A stretch of DNA of 64,000 bases from Nemertoderma westbladi (lineage: Eukaryota > Xenacoelomorpha > Nemertodermatida > Nemertodermatidae), in NCBI GenBank assembly GCA_032718475.1, contig JAUCBJ010007223.1, positions 1 through 64,000 of the forward strand. Reading direction: 5' to 3'. Below are positions 29,502 to 42,900 of this stretch, one piece after another. The notes below the pieces were generated by a model. It saw nothing but the letters and a program-made list of their open reading frames with translations, made no database searches and was not told the origin of the DNA. The position numbers and the translations under genes were made by a program. Every line of letters begins with the position of its first letter. Within the stretch, counting starts at the first letter, position 1.

Positions 29502-30825
29502 TGTTACCATCTTTCCTATGTTCTTTGACAACCTTACACTCACTACTGTATATTGTATTGTATTCTGTGGTGTACCGGTACATCTTTAGTTACAGTTTCA
29601 AGCCCGAGGAACGGATTACGTTCAGATTTGAAATTACTTTCATTTTGTCATTCCCCAACTGCGTTTTATATATAATAACTTTGCAATTATCCTTGCCACG
29701 CTTTATATTTTTACTGGTCGTATAGTATATACTTACTGGATAACTATGAAAAATTTTGGCTAAGTGCAAAAGGTTCTCAGTTCATCCGAACCATACACAA
29801 CCCACCACCGAACCACCCCTTCGCGGACGAACCATTCATACACAACCCACCACCACTTCACAGCCGAACCATTCATACACCATACGAACCATTCATTCAT
29901 ACCACCGAACCAAATTCCATGTGCGGCCGGTGATTGGCTAATTCAAGAGCTTTAATTTTAGATACTTTTGATTATTATAGTGATAAATTAAACAAAGCAC
30001 AATATTTCGGAAATATACTCTCTGAGAATTAGCGACATTCCATAGCGCGACAGCGCCTACAGCGCCCACCGCGCCTACTGAATTGATGAACAATGCATAT
30101 AAAATCTAGCACATCCCCAATTTATTTAATTTATAAAATAGGTCCTACATGCTACATGATACATTACATTGCCCACCTGCGCTATACATTTAATAATTAA
30201 GTAGACAATTATTTTCTAACCAATCACACTTCAGATATAGTAAGTGGTTTACTAACTACCTGCATTTTTTATAGTCATCACTTTCATTTATTTTTCTTTT
30301 ACTAAATGTTGTTATCGTTTATAGTAGTTTCCAAAAGTTTCCAAGTTGTAATGCCTATTTACATCTTTTAGATGTAGATGTGCTACACGTAACGCAAAAG
30401 TACAATTTTCTTCACCGTTTGGTCTGTGTCCTCCCAAACACACAGCCTATGATCATAACTACGAAGTGTCAGTTAGAACAGACTGGGTCTGAAGCTGTAA
30501 TTGCTGCTATACAGTTTCCTGCCTGATGCTGACCAGTAATTTCGCCAAAATGACTACAGAATAGCCCAATGTGACCACAAATAACGCATTCCCCAAGCAG
30601 CATACACTGTACTGTACGTGTAAAATTTGTCACAATAAATCGACGGTTCACGTGCTTGGGATGCGAACTTGTGATCAATGTAACATTAGCTCTGATAGGT
30701 GGTCGGGTGTTAAAAAGGATTAGCTAGGACAGACACATATACAGACAGATAATATTTATATGCTGTATATGGATATATTTGTATATAGATAGATGTGATT
30801 GCTAGTAATTTTGTTCGCAGATGAT
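29502..30825. other. AT-rich intergenic DNA with an ACC/CAT-rich simple repeat
   Basis: At about 29790-29915 the words GAACCATTCATACA and CCACCAC recur several times; the two ORFs over it are repeat shadows. A 69-codon minus ORF (30469-30678) contains several Cys and His residues but matches no finger pattern I can name. Nothing else is seen. Confidence 0.5.
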
Positions 30826-33445
30826 TTTGTATTTTATACTTCAAATAAAGAAGAATTACAATGTGCGATAGACAAGTTGCACAGCTATTGCTCAGAAAAT
30901 GAATTAACTGTGAACTTAAAGAAGTCGTAAATAGTAAAGTTTAGACGAGGAGGACGGTTGATAAATGATGATAAATTTTATTATAATGATAAAGAAATCG
31001 AAATTTCAAATGAATACTGTTACGATGTATGGTGTTGTGTCAGAAACAGCTCATTATTCAGTACAAAATAAATTAGAGAAGTGTATATCAATACGCAATT
31101 GTAGTATAATTAGATTAGGTAAATAAAATCGACAAGTTCGTTTTATATTCATTTAATTTTATACAGTATGTAGCTTTAATTACGTATATTTTATAATAAA
31201 ACCGCAGTGTATTAATTTACGGTGGCAAAGATCTACAAATCTAGTATACAAATTTGCCGTTATATAATATCTATTGAATCTACTTAATAATTGTGCGAAA
31301 TTCGCCTATATTTCTATATTAATCGATATTTGTGCTAAATCTTCATTTAAATTGTACTTTTAATAATTGCCAAATTAATTTAGGGCATTTGTGCGTTCCT
31401 GCTCGCTGGTTGGTCGAGAGCCCAGCTGGGAGGACCCTGGATCTGGACTGATCATGTGAGAATGACTGAGATTGCGTCATTATTCAGTTTTTTGTCAGCC
31501 ATCTTGAATTTCTTAAATTCGTGTTTCTTACTGACTGGAACTTTGCTGCTTTCTGCTTATAAAATGTGACTTTGATAAATGATTACTGCTACAGATTCAT
31601 GATTTTGATTAACTCTGATTGTATTATAACTGCTACAATGTAATAAATCTCAGTAATCTTTGTTTCTTCGAAAGACTGCCTGATTGTTTGATGCATTATT
31701 ATGCCTTTACGATAACAGTTCTCTTTAGCATGCAAGGCTAAAGTAGGCGTAGCGGGCGCACTACCCGGGAATGGCGACGGAGTGAGTAGAGGATCCAATG
31801 CACGGCAGTGCCGGCAAGGCGAGTGAATGTTTGGGACGGGCTGATTGAAGTCTAGGACTGGGGACCGGTCACCTTAAGGTGGTGAGGGCAGGGCGATCCA
31901 GATCCTGTCTCTCATTGTTTTTAAGTTAATTTAGAGGGGGAAATCATATTAGGCCTAGGTGACCTTGGGTTTTCACACTAATAACCGAGCTAAAGGCTAA
32001 AAAAGGCTAATGTTAGTAACTGAGATAACAGCTAACGCTAAGCTAAGTTAATGACACAAATGCGATACGGTAAGTTTGCCTGTTGTATTGTTTAGAAAGT
32101 GTTTGATTCTTTGCTGTAATGTTTTAGATAGACGCTATTTCTTGATTGTTTTCTATTTCTGAAATGAATGCTTGCTTGATTTGCATTTAGGTCAAATAAT
32201 ACAGTATTTAGGCTGACTCTAGTGTAACCCAGAAGCGTAACTAGTTGGTGTTACAATTCTGGAATACATTAATTTAGGTAGTTCGCAACTCTGTATGTTT
32301 AAATAATTGTAGTTCACACCAGTATTTAGGGTAAATAAAAGTTCATATGCTGCATAGTGGAGAGTAGTTTAGTTATTTACTCTTAGGGAATATTTGAACG
32401 AATCTATGCTAGGCGGTTATCTGAAAATAGCGGGTTCGCAAGTTCCACAATAGTCACAAGTGTCACAAGCAAGCAGTGATATAGCTGATTACAGTCAGCA
32501 CAAGGTCCAAAGTAGTGGTTTTGGGTAAAAATAAAATATACTTGTCCGTTTGTAACATTAAATATTCTCCAAATCAACATTCGATTACCTGATGAATTGC
32601 TTTCTTTCTCTGCGAAAAGTGAACAGAATGGAGTTCTGATTCACCTGCACTCATATTAGTAGCCTGGGAAGCCAAAATCGGATTTATTGTTTTGGTTATT
32701 TCTGTTTCGGCTTGCGTTTGCTTGATTAGCTTGATATGTTATAGTTTGATTAAACCAATTTGTTTCATTTGAAAATACAAACAAATCAAAAGAAAGAAAG
32801 CCCCCTTTATTAGGTGTGATTTCTTTACAAATACGAATACCTAGGAGTAACGCTTCAGTCTAGCTTGACGTTCACACGGTATTTAAAAGAGAAGCGAGTT
32901 AAAGCAGCAGCCGAGTCAGCATCCATTAGGAATTTACAGAGATTATCACTCGAAGCTGATAAACGATATTTTAGTATAATGATACAAGCTATTGTTTGTT
33001 ACGCCATAGAATCATTCTGGTATGACCTAAAAGAACACCATCTAGAATTAATCGACGGTTGTTTATTTGATTTTATGAAGAAAGTACTTCGTCTCCCCAG
33101 TCCTCCTTATGTACAATATGCCTCTATTGACAGAAGAACTTGTATCTTCTGGGAGAGTAAGCCGCACAGCCGCGTTTGACAAATATCTCCCCGGGGTTGA
33201 AGGAGTTCTTTTTATCGCCAGCAATGACTCAAAGAAGATGGACTGAAACAAAATACGCTAAACGTCATCTAGTAACAAGACTAAGTTCCCGCGGATTCCA
33301 CTTTAAGCTCTGTAATTGTAACGACAAAGATGAGTCTTCTCCATTTCCATGATATTTGTAAACTCTGTGGAAGCTCCTGTACACTTCTGCATGCTCTTGA
33401 GTGTCCAGTCATCAAACCCCACGACCTTCACTATCTCTATAAAAT
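30826..33445 (+). pseudogene. Decayed non-LTR retrotransposon RT fragment, interrupted
   Basis: At 30826-31030 one frame reads FADDFVFYTSNKEELQ followed by HSYCSENELTVNLKKS, the RT palm, with an in-frame stop just after. The RT continues only at about 32828 with YEYLGVTLQ and 32865-33179 (thumb region), then through frameshifts to about 33440, where a Cys-His C-terminal tail (CKLCG..LHALECP) ends it. The arrangement fits I/Nimb-like or related LINEs. About 1.8 kb of AT-rich DNA (31035-32825) separates the two halves and looks inserted, but I could not find its termini. Confidence 0.7.
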
Positions 33446-33742
33446 ATCTTAAAAGTCTCGAAATATTATGACTTACTATGAATCAATTTTACCACTTTTA
33501 AACTATTTATTTATTTACTTAAACAATAACTAATACTAACAGGCCGAAAGATGCCTCCTTTTAAAGTATATATTTTATTTATGGGTGCAATTTTATTTGG
33601 TTTTATTGAAATACATACGCCCCTCAGATAAAGATATATATATAGGCATAATTGTATAATTGTACTCTTGTAATTTCTCAGATTGTGAAAATATAGTACA
33701 GTACGAAACGATTTTATTTGACATACTGGTATTTACTAATAT
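33446..33742. other. Intergenic, nothing seen
   Basis: AT-rich spacer between the LINE relic and the small secreted-type ORF; no ORF or repeat of note. Confidence 0.5.
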
Positions 33743-34084
33743 ATGAAAATCAAGTTGTCTTCATTACTTAAAGAAATGATTTTACCCACGATGTTGGCCA
33801 CCCTGGCCATCCTATATGTCATAACCAATCTGGTAACTTCATCACTTGGATCATTATATAGCAACAGTTTCTGTACAAACACGATAACAGTTGGAGTATC
33901 AGTTGTAACGTCATCATCCCACTTCTGCAGCATTGAGTGCGAGAAAATACATCAGGATTGTTTGGGGTTCAGCTACAGGGAAGGTGTTTGTACGATAAAT
34001 CAGGAGGATTGTCTCGCGGAGATGAATGATTGGGAGGAGGCGGATACAGGAGAGAAACGGTGGATCAGTAGAGAAAGAGGTTAG
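33743..34084 (+). CDS. Small putative PAN/apple-like, membrane-anchored or secreted protein or first exon
   Basis: 113 codons. A hydrophobic stretch at residues about 12-33 (PTMLATLAILYVITNLV) could be a signal anchor. Downstream, FCSIECEKIHQDCLGFSYRE followed by C and later C resembles the Cys pattern of PAN/apple domains (C...C......C.gfsY....C). The ORF ends at AGAG-GTTAGA, which could instead be a splice donor, so this may be a first coding exon. Its relation to the downstream TRIM-like gene is not supported. It could also be a chance ORF. Confidence 0.35.
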   Translation: MKIKLSSLLKEMILPTMLATLAILYVITNLVTSSLGSLYSNSFCTNTITVGVSVVTSSSHFCSIECEKIHQDCLGFSYREGVCTINQEDCLAEMNDWEEADTGEKRWISRERG

Positions 34085-34649
34085 ATACGAAAAACGGTAG
34101 AACGACAGAATGGCAAAATTTAAGCAATGAATTTTGATGCTAAAATCAATATGTAAATCATCAGAAAATTTCCGAAAAACAGGCCATTTATGCCTTTTCA
34201 CTACTACTATTACTACTAGGTCAAGCAACTCGGACTATGGAAATGAGGTCATTATAGTCTTTCCTTCTCCATGGATGTCATAATTTCACTTCTTCGAAAT
34301 CCAGTATCCCTTTCAAGTGTTCAATGCCTGCCTTTTTACCCTAAAAGTAGATACTGTGAATCTTAGTCTGCTTTCAAGTATTGCGTAATGCCCACACTGT
34401 AAAGCATTGAAAGTCACTACTATCCAGGGACCAGAGTAAGAGCCGAGCATGGACTGCCATATAGCATAACAAAGTCTTAAAGAATAAATCGAAGCTAAGA
34501 GGAAGTGGGAACAAGTTTAAGAAGTTTATCTTTCTGAGGAGAAGTAGCTCAAGCGCCGCATGAATGATGCTTATAAAGAATGGTGGTCTCCATGATCTGA
34601 ATAATCCCAATGGGTTATATGTGTCTCCTTTGAGATGGGTTCGAAACAA
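34085..34649. other. Intergenic with possible LINE ORF1 debris
   Basis: No intact ORF. Plus-strand translations near 34490-34560 are basic (KFKKFIFLRRSSSS) and lead toward the endonuclease fragment downstream, so this may be the decayed 5' part of the same LINE. Confidence 0.3.
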
Positions 34650-34890
34650 AGAGTGACAATTCGTCGACTACCTGTCCATACTTGGACGTAATTGTGATTA
34701 CTGAAAGTCACCGCGACCTATTCTTTAAATACTGCAGTTGGTTAGGTAATGCACGTTCTATATCAAATCGGAAAGCTAAAAAATGCTTTGGGAGGGTTGG
34801 GGTACTAATTAAAGATTTGGTATTCAGTAGTTACAATGTAAAAATTTTAGAAGAATTCGTAGACCTTTTGTTGGTTTCAAAAGTTCAGTT
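34650..34890 (+). pseudogene. LINE AP-endonuclease fragment
   Basis: The frame starting at 34682 reads LDVIVITESH then RVGVLIKDLV and YNVKILEEFVDLLLVS, matching the first third of AP-type LINE endonucleases (the TES/TET motif with catalytic Glu and the GGVGVLI block). It ends abruptly with no reverse transcriptase after it, so it is a relic. Confidence 0.55.
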
Positions 34891-35329
34891 CAGTTTAGTT
34901 CATCAAATAGTTATATATCAGTATATAGTACAGTATAGTATAGTATAATTATACAAATACAATAACTGCCAAGCTCATTGTGTATACCTGCAGTCGTGTG
35001 TACTGTACTGTATAAGTAGGGGCAATAGTCTCTGCATTAGATATTCTAGTATCTAGTACCTACCAGCCTACTGCAGTGCAGTACCGGTTACCAGCCTGAC
35101 CTGTTGTCAGAAAGACTAACAATTACATACTGAATTACTGACTGACTGATACGAGTTTGGTCAGTTGGTGCTGGAACTTGTTATTTACATCCTAAATTGC
35201 TATTTTGTGGCCGATGGTGTATGTTACCGGTAACCAAGTAGTCCTTGCCGGTAACAACCAACATCTGAACATCTGAACATGGCTGCATGGCCTGGCCTTC
35301 CCTAGCGAAGTCAGGATTTACCGGTAAAA
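34891..35329. other. Intergenic, ACCGGT-rich
   Basis: Several ACCGGT hexamers and short TATAGTA repeats; no gene seen. TACCGGTAACCAAGTAGTCC near 35223 resembles a motif near 36345 beyond the flanking minisatellites. Confidence 0.4.
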
Positions 35330-36300
35330 CGAACTTAGATCCCGCAAGGCCTGACTTTGATGAACTTGTATCTTTCCGAACTTAGGTCCTATCTGGGTGA
35401 ACTTAGATCTTTACAAGTGAACTTTAGATCCTAACTACAGTAGGTGAACTTAGATCCTAACTAGGTGAACTTAGATCCTAACTAGGTGAACTTAGATCCT
35501 ATCTAGGTTAACTTAGATCCTAACTAGTGAACTTAGATCCTATCTAGGTGAACTTAGATCCTAACTAGATGAACTTAGATCCCAGTTTATGTATTAAAAG
35601 CCTTTGTAATCATCATGCTCGTCACGAAGCGAACTTAGATCCCACGTTGAAAGCAACGCGAACTTAGATCTTAGGTGGACTTAGATCCCAATTTATACAA
35701 ATTCCTTAGCACACGCTACAGTAGAGGAGAAAGCGAACTTAGATCCCACGTGTACTGTGCGTTGGCCGCGTTCTATCGATATTATACAGTAGTATATTGT
35801 ACTCTGTTACATTAAGCATATAAAATTAATTATAATGATCTAATGCAAATAAGTCATACACTAAAACCAGTTGCGATCCCGATCAGTGACTCACCAACAC
35901 ACCACAATTTGCCAATTAATAGCTAATTGATTGCAATGTATTGTTGGTGGGATCTAAGTTCGCTTCCGAATAATTACCGTGATAATATTTATATCAAGGT
36001 CTGCTGGCCTATGGGAATGACATTTCACATTAACACATCTACGGTACAGCAATATAGGCGAGGTGGGATCTAAGTTCGTATGTTGAGGATCCAAGTTCCT
36101 ATGGGAAGGATCTAAGTTCGTATGGGAAGGATCTAAGTTCGTATGGGAAGGATCTAAGTTCGTATGGGAAGGATCTAAGTTCGTATGGGAAGGATCTAAG
36201 TTAGTATGGGAAGGATCTAAGTTCGTATGGGAAAGATCTAAGTTCGTATATGGGAACGATCTATGTTCAACCAAGATCTAAGTTCGTTCAGGATCTAAGG
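35330..36300. repeat. Minisatellite in two opposed blocks around a unique core
   Basis: Left block, about 35335-35760: GAACTTAGATCC or close variants at intervals of about 18-22 bp. Right block, 35948-36290: the reverse complement, GGATCTAAGTTCG, with units of about 21 bp (GTATGGGAAGGATCTAAGTT). The unique core, 35765-35945, is AT-rich. The whole is a large imperfect inverted repeat and may be a non-autonomous DNA transposon with repeat-filled arms. The 106-codon minus ORF over the right block is a shadow. Confidence 0.75.
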
Positions 36301-36817
36301 TGCTCTAGAGGAACCGGATTTACCGTGTGCCAGTCCTTGCTTCAGTAGTCCTTGGTATTGCTGTACGGTATGCAAATTTCCAATTGGGGTGTAGTTTCAG
36401 CCTTCCCTTAAGGTTAATGTTAAATTAATATTGAAAAGTAAAAATACTGTAAATTACTGTAAACTGTGTTCCTCAATTTAGTTTATTGTTTTGGTTAGAA
36501 AAGCCTTCCATTATGACCTGCTACTTTCCTTTAAAAGGTTCCTTAAATGGTAAATATCGAAATTAAATATTTTCGAAACGAATTGTTAAACTAAATGTTA
36601 ATTATGCTAAAATGGGCTGAAACGACACCCCAATTGGTAATATGCATACCGGTATGTCTAGGTAAACCATAGTAGTAGTAGTAGTAAGAATATACACTTA
36701 CAGCCACTTAGAGTAATTGAGTAATAATTTAACACGGTGCTTAATTTGGTCTGTTCAAATGTTATCAGTTTAATAAATGATATTTTACGTTACAAATTTT
36801 ACATTTTATGTTAAAAG
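36301..36817. other. Non-coding sequence upstream of the first visible exon
   Basis: AT-rich with a short (AGT)n run near 36673; ends in the acceptor TTAAAAG before the B-box1 exon. No RING-encoding exon is visible here or further upstream. Confidence 0.45.
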
Positions 36818-36909
36818 GAACGCTGGTATGCATCGACTGCGATTTGGTTTTTTGTGAAGAATGTCTAGAATATCATTCGAAGATGCGAAGATTTAATGAC
36901 CATAAAGTG
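36818..36909 (+). CDS. Exon: C-terminal half of B-box1
   Basis: Reads CIDCDLVFCEECLEYH then H seven residues on, giving the spacing C-x2-C-x4-C-x2-C-x3-H-x7-H of the second part of a B-box1 zinc finger; the first Cys pair must be in the unseen upstream exon. Acceptor TTAAAAG has a weak pyrimidine tract; donor GTG-GTGAAT leads straight into the minisatellite. Phase 0 at its end. Confidence 0.75.
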
Positions 36910-39900
36910 GTGAATCTTGGAGAGTGGACAGATAGGGATGCCCAGGTATGGTTGGAGATTGAACAGATAGGGATGCCCAGGTATGGTTGGAGAGTGGACA
37001 GATAGGGATGGATGCCCAGGTAAGGTTGGAGAGTGGACAGATATGGACGGATGCCCAGGCAAGGTTGGAGAGTGGACAGATATGGACGGATGCCCAGGTA
37101 AGGTTGGAGAGTGGACAGATAGGGATGGATGCCCAGGTAAGGTTGGAGAGTGGACAGATAGGGATGGATGCCCAGGTAAGGTTGGAGAGTGGACAGATAG
37201 GGATGGATGCCCAGGCAAGGTTGGAGAGTGGACAGATATGGACGGATGCCCAGGCAAGGTTGGAGAGTGGACAGATATGGACGGATGCCCAGGTAAGGTT
37301 GGAGAGTGGACAGATATGGACGGATGCCCAGGTAAGGTTGGAGAGTGGACAGATAGGGATGGGTGCCCAGGCAAGGTTGGAGAGTGGACAGATATGGACG
37401 GATGCCCAGGTAAGGTTGGAGAGTGGACAGATATGGACGGATGCCCAGGTAAGGTTGGAGAGTGGACAGATAGGGATGGGTGCCCAGGCAAGGTTGGAGA
37501 GTGGACAGATATGGACGGATGCCCAGGTAAGGTTGGAGAGTGGACAGATAGGGATGCCCAGGCAAGGTTGGAGAGTGGACAGATATGGACGGATGCCCAG
37601 GTAAGGTTGGAGAGTGGACAGATAGGGATGGATGCCCAGGCAAGGTTGGAGAGTGGACAGATATGGACGGATGCCCAGGTAAGGTTGGAGAGTGGACAGA
37701 TATGGACGGATGCCCAGGTAAGGTTGGAGAGTGTTCAGATAGGGATGGATATGTCCAGGTAAGTTTGGAGATTGGACAGATAGGGATGGATGCCCAGGTA
37801 AGGTTGGAGAGTGGACAGATATGGACGGATGCCCAGGTAAGGTTGGAGAGTGTTCAGATAGGGATGGATATGTCCAGGTAAGTTTGGAGATTGGACAGAT
37901 AGGGATGGATGCCCAGGTAAGGTTGGAGAGTGGACAGATATGGACGGATGCCCAGGTAAGGTTGGAGAGTGGACAGATAGGGATGGGTGCCCAGGCAAGG
38001 TTGGAGAGTGGACAGATATGGACGGATGCCCAGGTAAGGTTGGAGAGTGGACAGATAGGGATGGGTGCCCAGGCAAGGTTGGAGAGTGGACAGATATGGA
38101 CGGATGCCCAGGTAAGGTTGGAGAGTGGACAGATATGGACGGATGCCCAGGTAAGGTTGGAGAGTGTTCAGATAGGGATGGATATGTCCAGGTAAGTTTG
38201 GAGATTGGACAGATAGGGATGGATGCCCAGGTAAGGTTGGAGAGTGGGCAGATGGATGGATGCCCAGGTTGGAGAGTGGATAAATATGGACGGATGTCCA
38301 AGTAAGGTTGGAGAGTGGACAAATATGGACGGATGCCCAGGTAAGGTTGGAGAGTGGTCAGATAGGGATGGATGTTCAGGTAAGTTTGGAGAGTGGACAG
38401 ATGAATGGATGCCCAGGTTGGAGAGTGGAGAGATATGGACGGATACCCAGGTAAGGTTGGAGAGTGGACAGATGGACGGATGCCCAGGTAAGGTTGGAGA
38501 GTGGACAGATAGGGATGGATGCCCAGGTAACGTTGGAGAGTGGACAGATAGGGATGGATGCCCAGGTATGGTTGGAGAGTTGACAGATAGGGATGCCAAG
38601 GTAAGGTTGGAGAGTGGACAGATAGGGATGCCCAGGTATGGTTGGAGAGTGGACAGATAGGGATGCCTAGGTATGGTTGGAGATTGAACAGATAGGGATG
38701 CCCAGGTATGGTTGGAGATTGAACAGATAGGGATGGATGCCAAGGTAAGGTTGGAGAGTGGGCAGATAGGGATGGATGCCCAGGTATGGTTGGAGAGTTG
38801 ACAGATAGGGATGGATGCCCAGGTATGGTTGGAGAGTGGACAGATAGGGATGGATGCCCAGGTATGGTTGGAGAGTTTACAGATAGGGATGGATGCCCAG
38901 GTATGGTTGGAGAGTGGACAGATAGGGATGGATGCCCAGGTATGGTTGGAGAGTTGACAGATAGGGATGCCCAGGTATGGTTGGAGAGTGGACAGATAGG
39001 GATGCCCAGGTATGGTTGGAGAGTGGACAGATAGGGATGCCCAGGTATGGTTGGAGATTGAACAGATAGGGATGCCCAGGTATGGTTGGAGATTGAACAG
39101 ATAGGGATGGATGCCCAAGGTAAGGTTGGAGAGTTGACAGATAGGGATGGATGCCCAGGTATGGTTGGAGAGTGGACAGATAGGGATGGATGCCCAGGTA
39201 TGGTTGGAGAGTTTTTCAGATAGGGATGCCAAGGTAAGGTTGGAGAGTGGACAGATAGGGATGCCCAGGTATGGTTGGAGAGTGGACAGATAGGGATGCC
39301 CAGGTATGGTTGGAGATTAAACAGATAGGGATGCCCAGGTATGGTTGGGGATTGAACAGATAGGGATGGATGCCAAGGTAAGGTTGGAGAGTGGGCAGAT
39401 AGGGATGGATGCCCAGGTATGGTTGGAGAGTTGACAGATAGGGATGGATGCCCAGGTATGGTTGGAGAGTGGACAGATAGGGATGGATGCCCAGGTATGG
39501 TTGGAGAGTTGACAGATAGGGATGGATGCCCAGGTATGGTTGGAGAGTGGACAGATAGGGATGGATGCCCAGGTATGGTTGGAGAGTTGACAGATAGGGA
39601 TGCCCAGGTATGGTTGGAGAGTGGACAGATAGGGATGCCCAGGTATGGTTGGAGAGTGGACAGATAGGGATGCCCAGGTATGGTTGGAGATTGAACAGAT
39701 AGGGATGCCCAGGTATGGTTGGAGAGTGGACAGATAGGGATGGATGCCCAGGTGTGGTTGGAGAGTTGACAGATGGACGGATGCCCAGGTATGGTTGGAG
39801 AGTGGACAGATAGGGATGCCCAGGTGTGGTTGGAGAGTTGACAGATGGACGGATGCCCAGGTATGGTTGGAGAGTGGACAGATAGGGATGCCCAGGTAAG

Positions 39901-42900
39901 GTTGGAGAGTGGACAGATAGGGATGCCCAGGTAAGGTTGGAGAGTGGACAGATAGGGATGCCCAGGTAAGGTTGGAGAGTGGGCAGATAGGGATGCCCAG
40001 GTATGGTTGGAGATTGAACAGATAGGGATGCCCAGGTATGGTTGGAGAGTGGACAGATAGGGATGCCCAGGTAAGGTTGGAGAGTGGACAGATAGGGATG
40101 CCCAGGTAAGGTTGGAGAGTGGACAGATAGGGATGGGTGCCCAGGCAAGGTTGGAGAGTGGACAGATATGGATGTATGCCCAGGTTGGAGAGTGGGCAGA
40201 TATGGATGGATGCCCAGGTAACGTTGGAGAGTGGACAGATAGGTATGGATGCCAAGGTAAGGTTGGAGAGTGGACAGATAGGGATGGATGCCAAGGTAAG
40301 GTTGGAGAGTGGACAGATATGGACGGATGCCCAGGTAAGGTTGGAGAGTGTTCAGATAGGGATGGATATGTCCAGGTAAGTTTGGAGATTGGACAGATAG
40401 GAATGGATGCCCAGGTAAGGTTGGAGAGTGGGCAGATGGATGGATGCCCAGGTTGGAGAGTGGATAAATATGGACGGATGTCCAAGTAAGGTTGGAGAGT
40501 GGACAGATATGGACGGATGCCCAGGTAAGGTTGGAGAGTGGTCAGATTGGGATGGATGCCCAGGTAAGTTTGGAGAGTGGACAGATGAATGGATGCCCAG
40601 GTTGGAGAGTGGAGAGATATGGACGGATACCCAGGTAAGGTTGGAGAGTGGACAGATGGACGGATGCCCAGGTAAGGTTGGAGAGTGGACAGATAGGGAT
40701 GGATGCCCAGGTAACGTTGGAGAGTGGACAGATAGGGATGGATGCTGGCTGTGCGTAAGTAATATTTTCTATAATCAGAATACTGTATGTACAATTATCC
40801 CTTTACAGTAGCACAAAGCGTCGAATAATCTTCAGTTCCATACTGTAGGCCTATAATTATCGTTGTTAATTTATTTATTAACAGGATGTTGCCGAAAAGA
40901 GAAAGAGAGTTTGCGACATACACGGGGCCGAATTTGCTTTCCTTTGTACTACTTGTGACGTCATTGCTTGTCCAGCATGTACAATGTCCAAGCACTCGGC
41001 GGATTTAGGTGGTTATTCCTTATTTACTGGTTTATTAGTTAGACACTATTGTACGCTGTTGGAATTCAATACGGAATAGTTGGCCAACATGGTCGTCACT
41101 ACATGGTCGAAATCTTCGTAATGGTATTGAACGCAAAAAAATGTTCTAACATAATCTAATTTTATTCTTATTTACTGTTATTATTTACATATTCATGAAT
41201 TTTTATTCTTCCTTTAGGTCACGCTCCAGTGGAACTTGTTGATGTTGATGACACTTATATAACGCAAGTCGAAGAGATTCTTTCTCACGTGACCAATCAA
41301 CTGGAAACCAATCAGAACAACAAAATATCCACTGAACTTGAGCTGACCAATCACAGAAGCGCGGCGGCAACGATACAAAGTCTGGTACTTCGGGAATACA
41401 AACAGATGCACGAAATATTGAACAACCGCGCGGAACAGACATTACAAGGCTTAAATGAGTTAATGGAAGTGGAGAGTCGGTCTCTTAACGAGGGGTTGGG
41501 TAAGACAGTAACGAGTATAGAGTCGTTAGAATACGCCGCAGGTCTGGTTAGGTGCGCCCTCTCACTCAACCCAGAAACCCCGGCCATGCTGTGCGGAAGT
41601 AAAGATATTCTGACTGCTTTAAGAAGACCAGTGTCGCCAACTAGAAAGGAGAACAAGGATATCAACTACGAATGTATTGGATATCTACAAACAACTAAGG
41701 ATGTAAAAGAACATGCAGCTGAATTTACCTTCCCGAAGCTGGTTGTCGTCAAGGTATTTGTATATTTTATTTACTGGTTATTGGGGACATGAATAGACCA
41801 CGTATTTCAAAGTCCTCTGTATTTGAACCATTTTATATATTAATTGGTGGTTTTGGATTTGAAATATGTAAAATGAATTTGTAATATGATTTTGATATAA
41901 TTATTGCCTTGGATGACTTCATAATGTTTATACTTAAAGAATCGTTTATTGCCGCAAATATTCCATTTTAATAACTGATATAAATTTAGTTACGCTATAA
42001 CAGTATAACAGATAATAAACTGTTAATTTATCAGTAATGTTATAAACGTGGCTGAAATTTATATTGGTTATTAAAATGGAATATTTGCTGCTAAAAACGA
42101 TTCTTTTAGTGTATTATAACATTCGGAGGAATGTATTATGTAGCCATAAAAATGTAGGTCTATTCTATGACTTTATTTTGAATATTAATATATTAAGGTA
42201 AGTCATGTAATCGGTATATCACGGAATGATAATTTAGAATACATATTGTAATGTTAGATTTTATTTCATATATTACAGTGTTAATGGTTTGTAGATAAGT
42301 GAGTTATCTTAGTCAACTTTTATTATTATTGTGGAATTAATAGTAGTACCTGTAGAATATAATATACTGTAGACTTAATCAGAAGGATATAATGTTTACT
42401 ATATTTATCTGTAAAGAGTTTGTTGCGTTACAGGGTTCGTTACGAGGATCGGTTGCAGATAAAGCCTTTGTGTTGGATGTGGGCGTGGCTAAGGGGCCGT
42501 TAAGGATGTCCGACGCCAATGTCGATATTGTCGACTGGGACGGTGTAAATGTTAAAGTTGTTACCAGCGTCAACAATGATGGAAGTTTTAAGCTGAAAGT
42601 TAAGGTTAGATAAACATACCTCTATATGCGATCTATAGTGATGCAGGTGCGTACATGTAACATCCCTAACATCTATTATAACATCATTCATTATATACTG
42701 AAGAGTCTTCTTATAGTACCGGTTAATAATAATTAACAATTTATATTACAATTGAATATTTATTAATATCGCCATAATTACGATAATATATTTACGCGCA
42801 TTCTACTTTAGGTCACTGATGTCGGCCCCTATAAGCTCTTACTCAGGTTTCCCAATGTTGTCCCTTCCGAGATGGTGTTTAATATACAAGTTCCTCTTGT

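Noticed and set aside
31380-31480. Possible tRNA or tRNA-derived SINE
   Set aside because: No B-box promoter motif and no cloverleaf could be drawn.
36865-40811. Long ORFs (up to 1,019 codons) on both strands over the 39/35-bp minisatellite
   Set aside because: They exist because the repeat unit lacks stops in several frames; frames conflict, unit lengths vary, and the region lies in an intron between two B-box exons.
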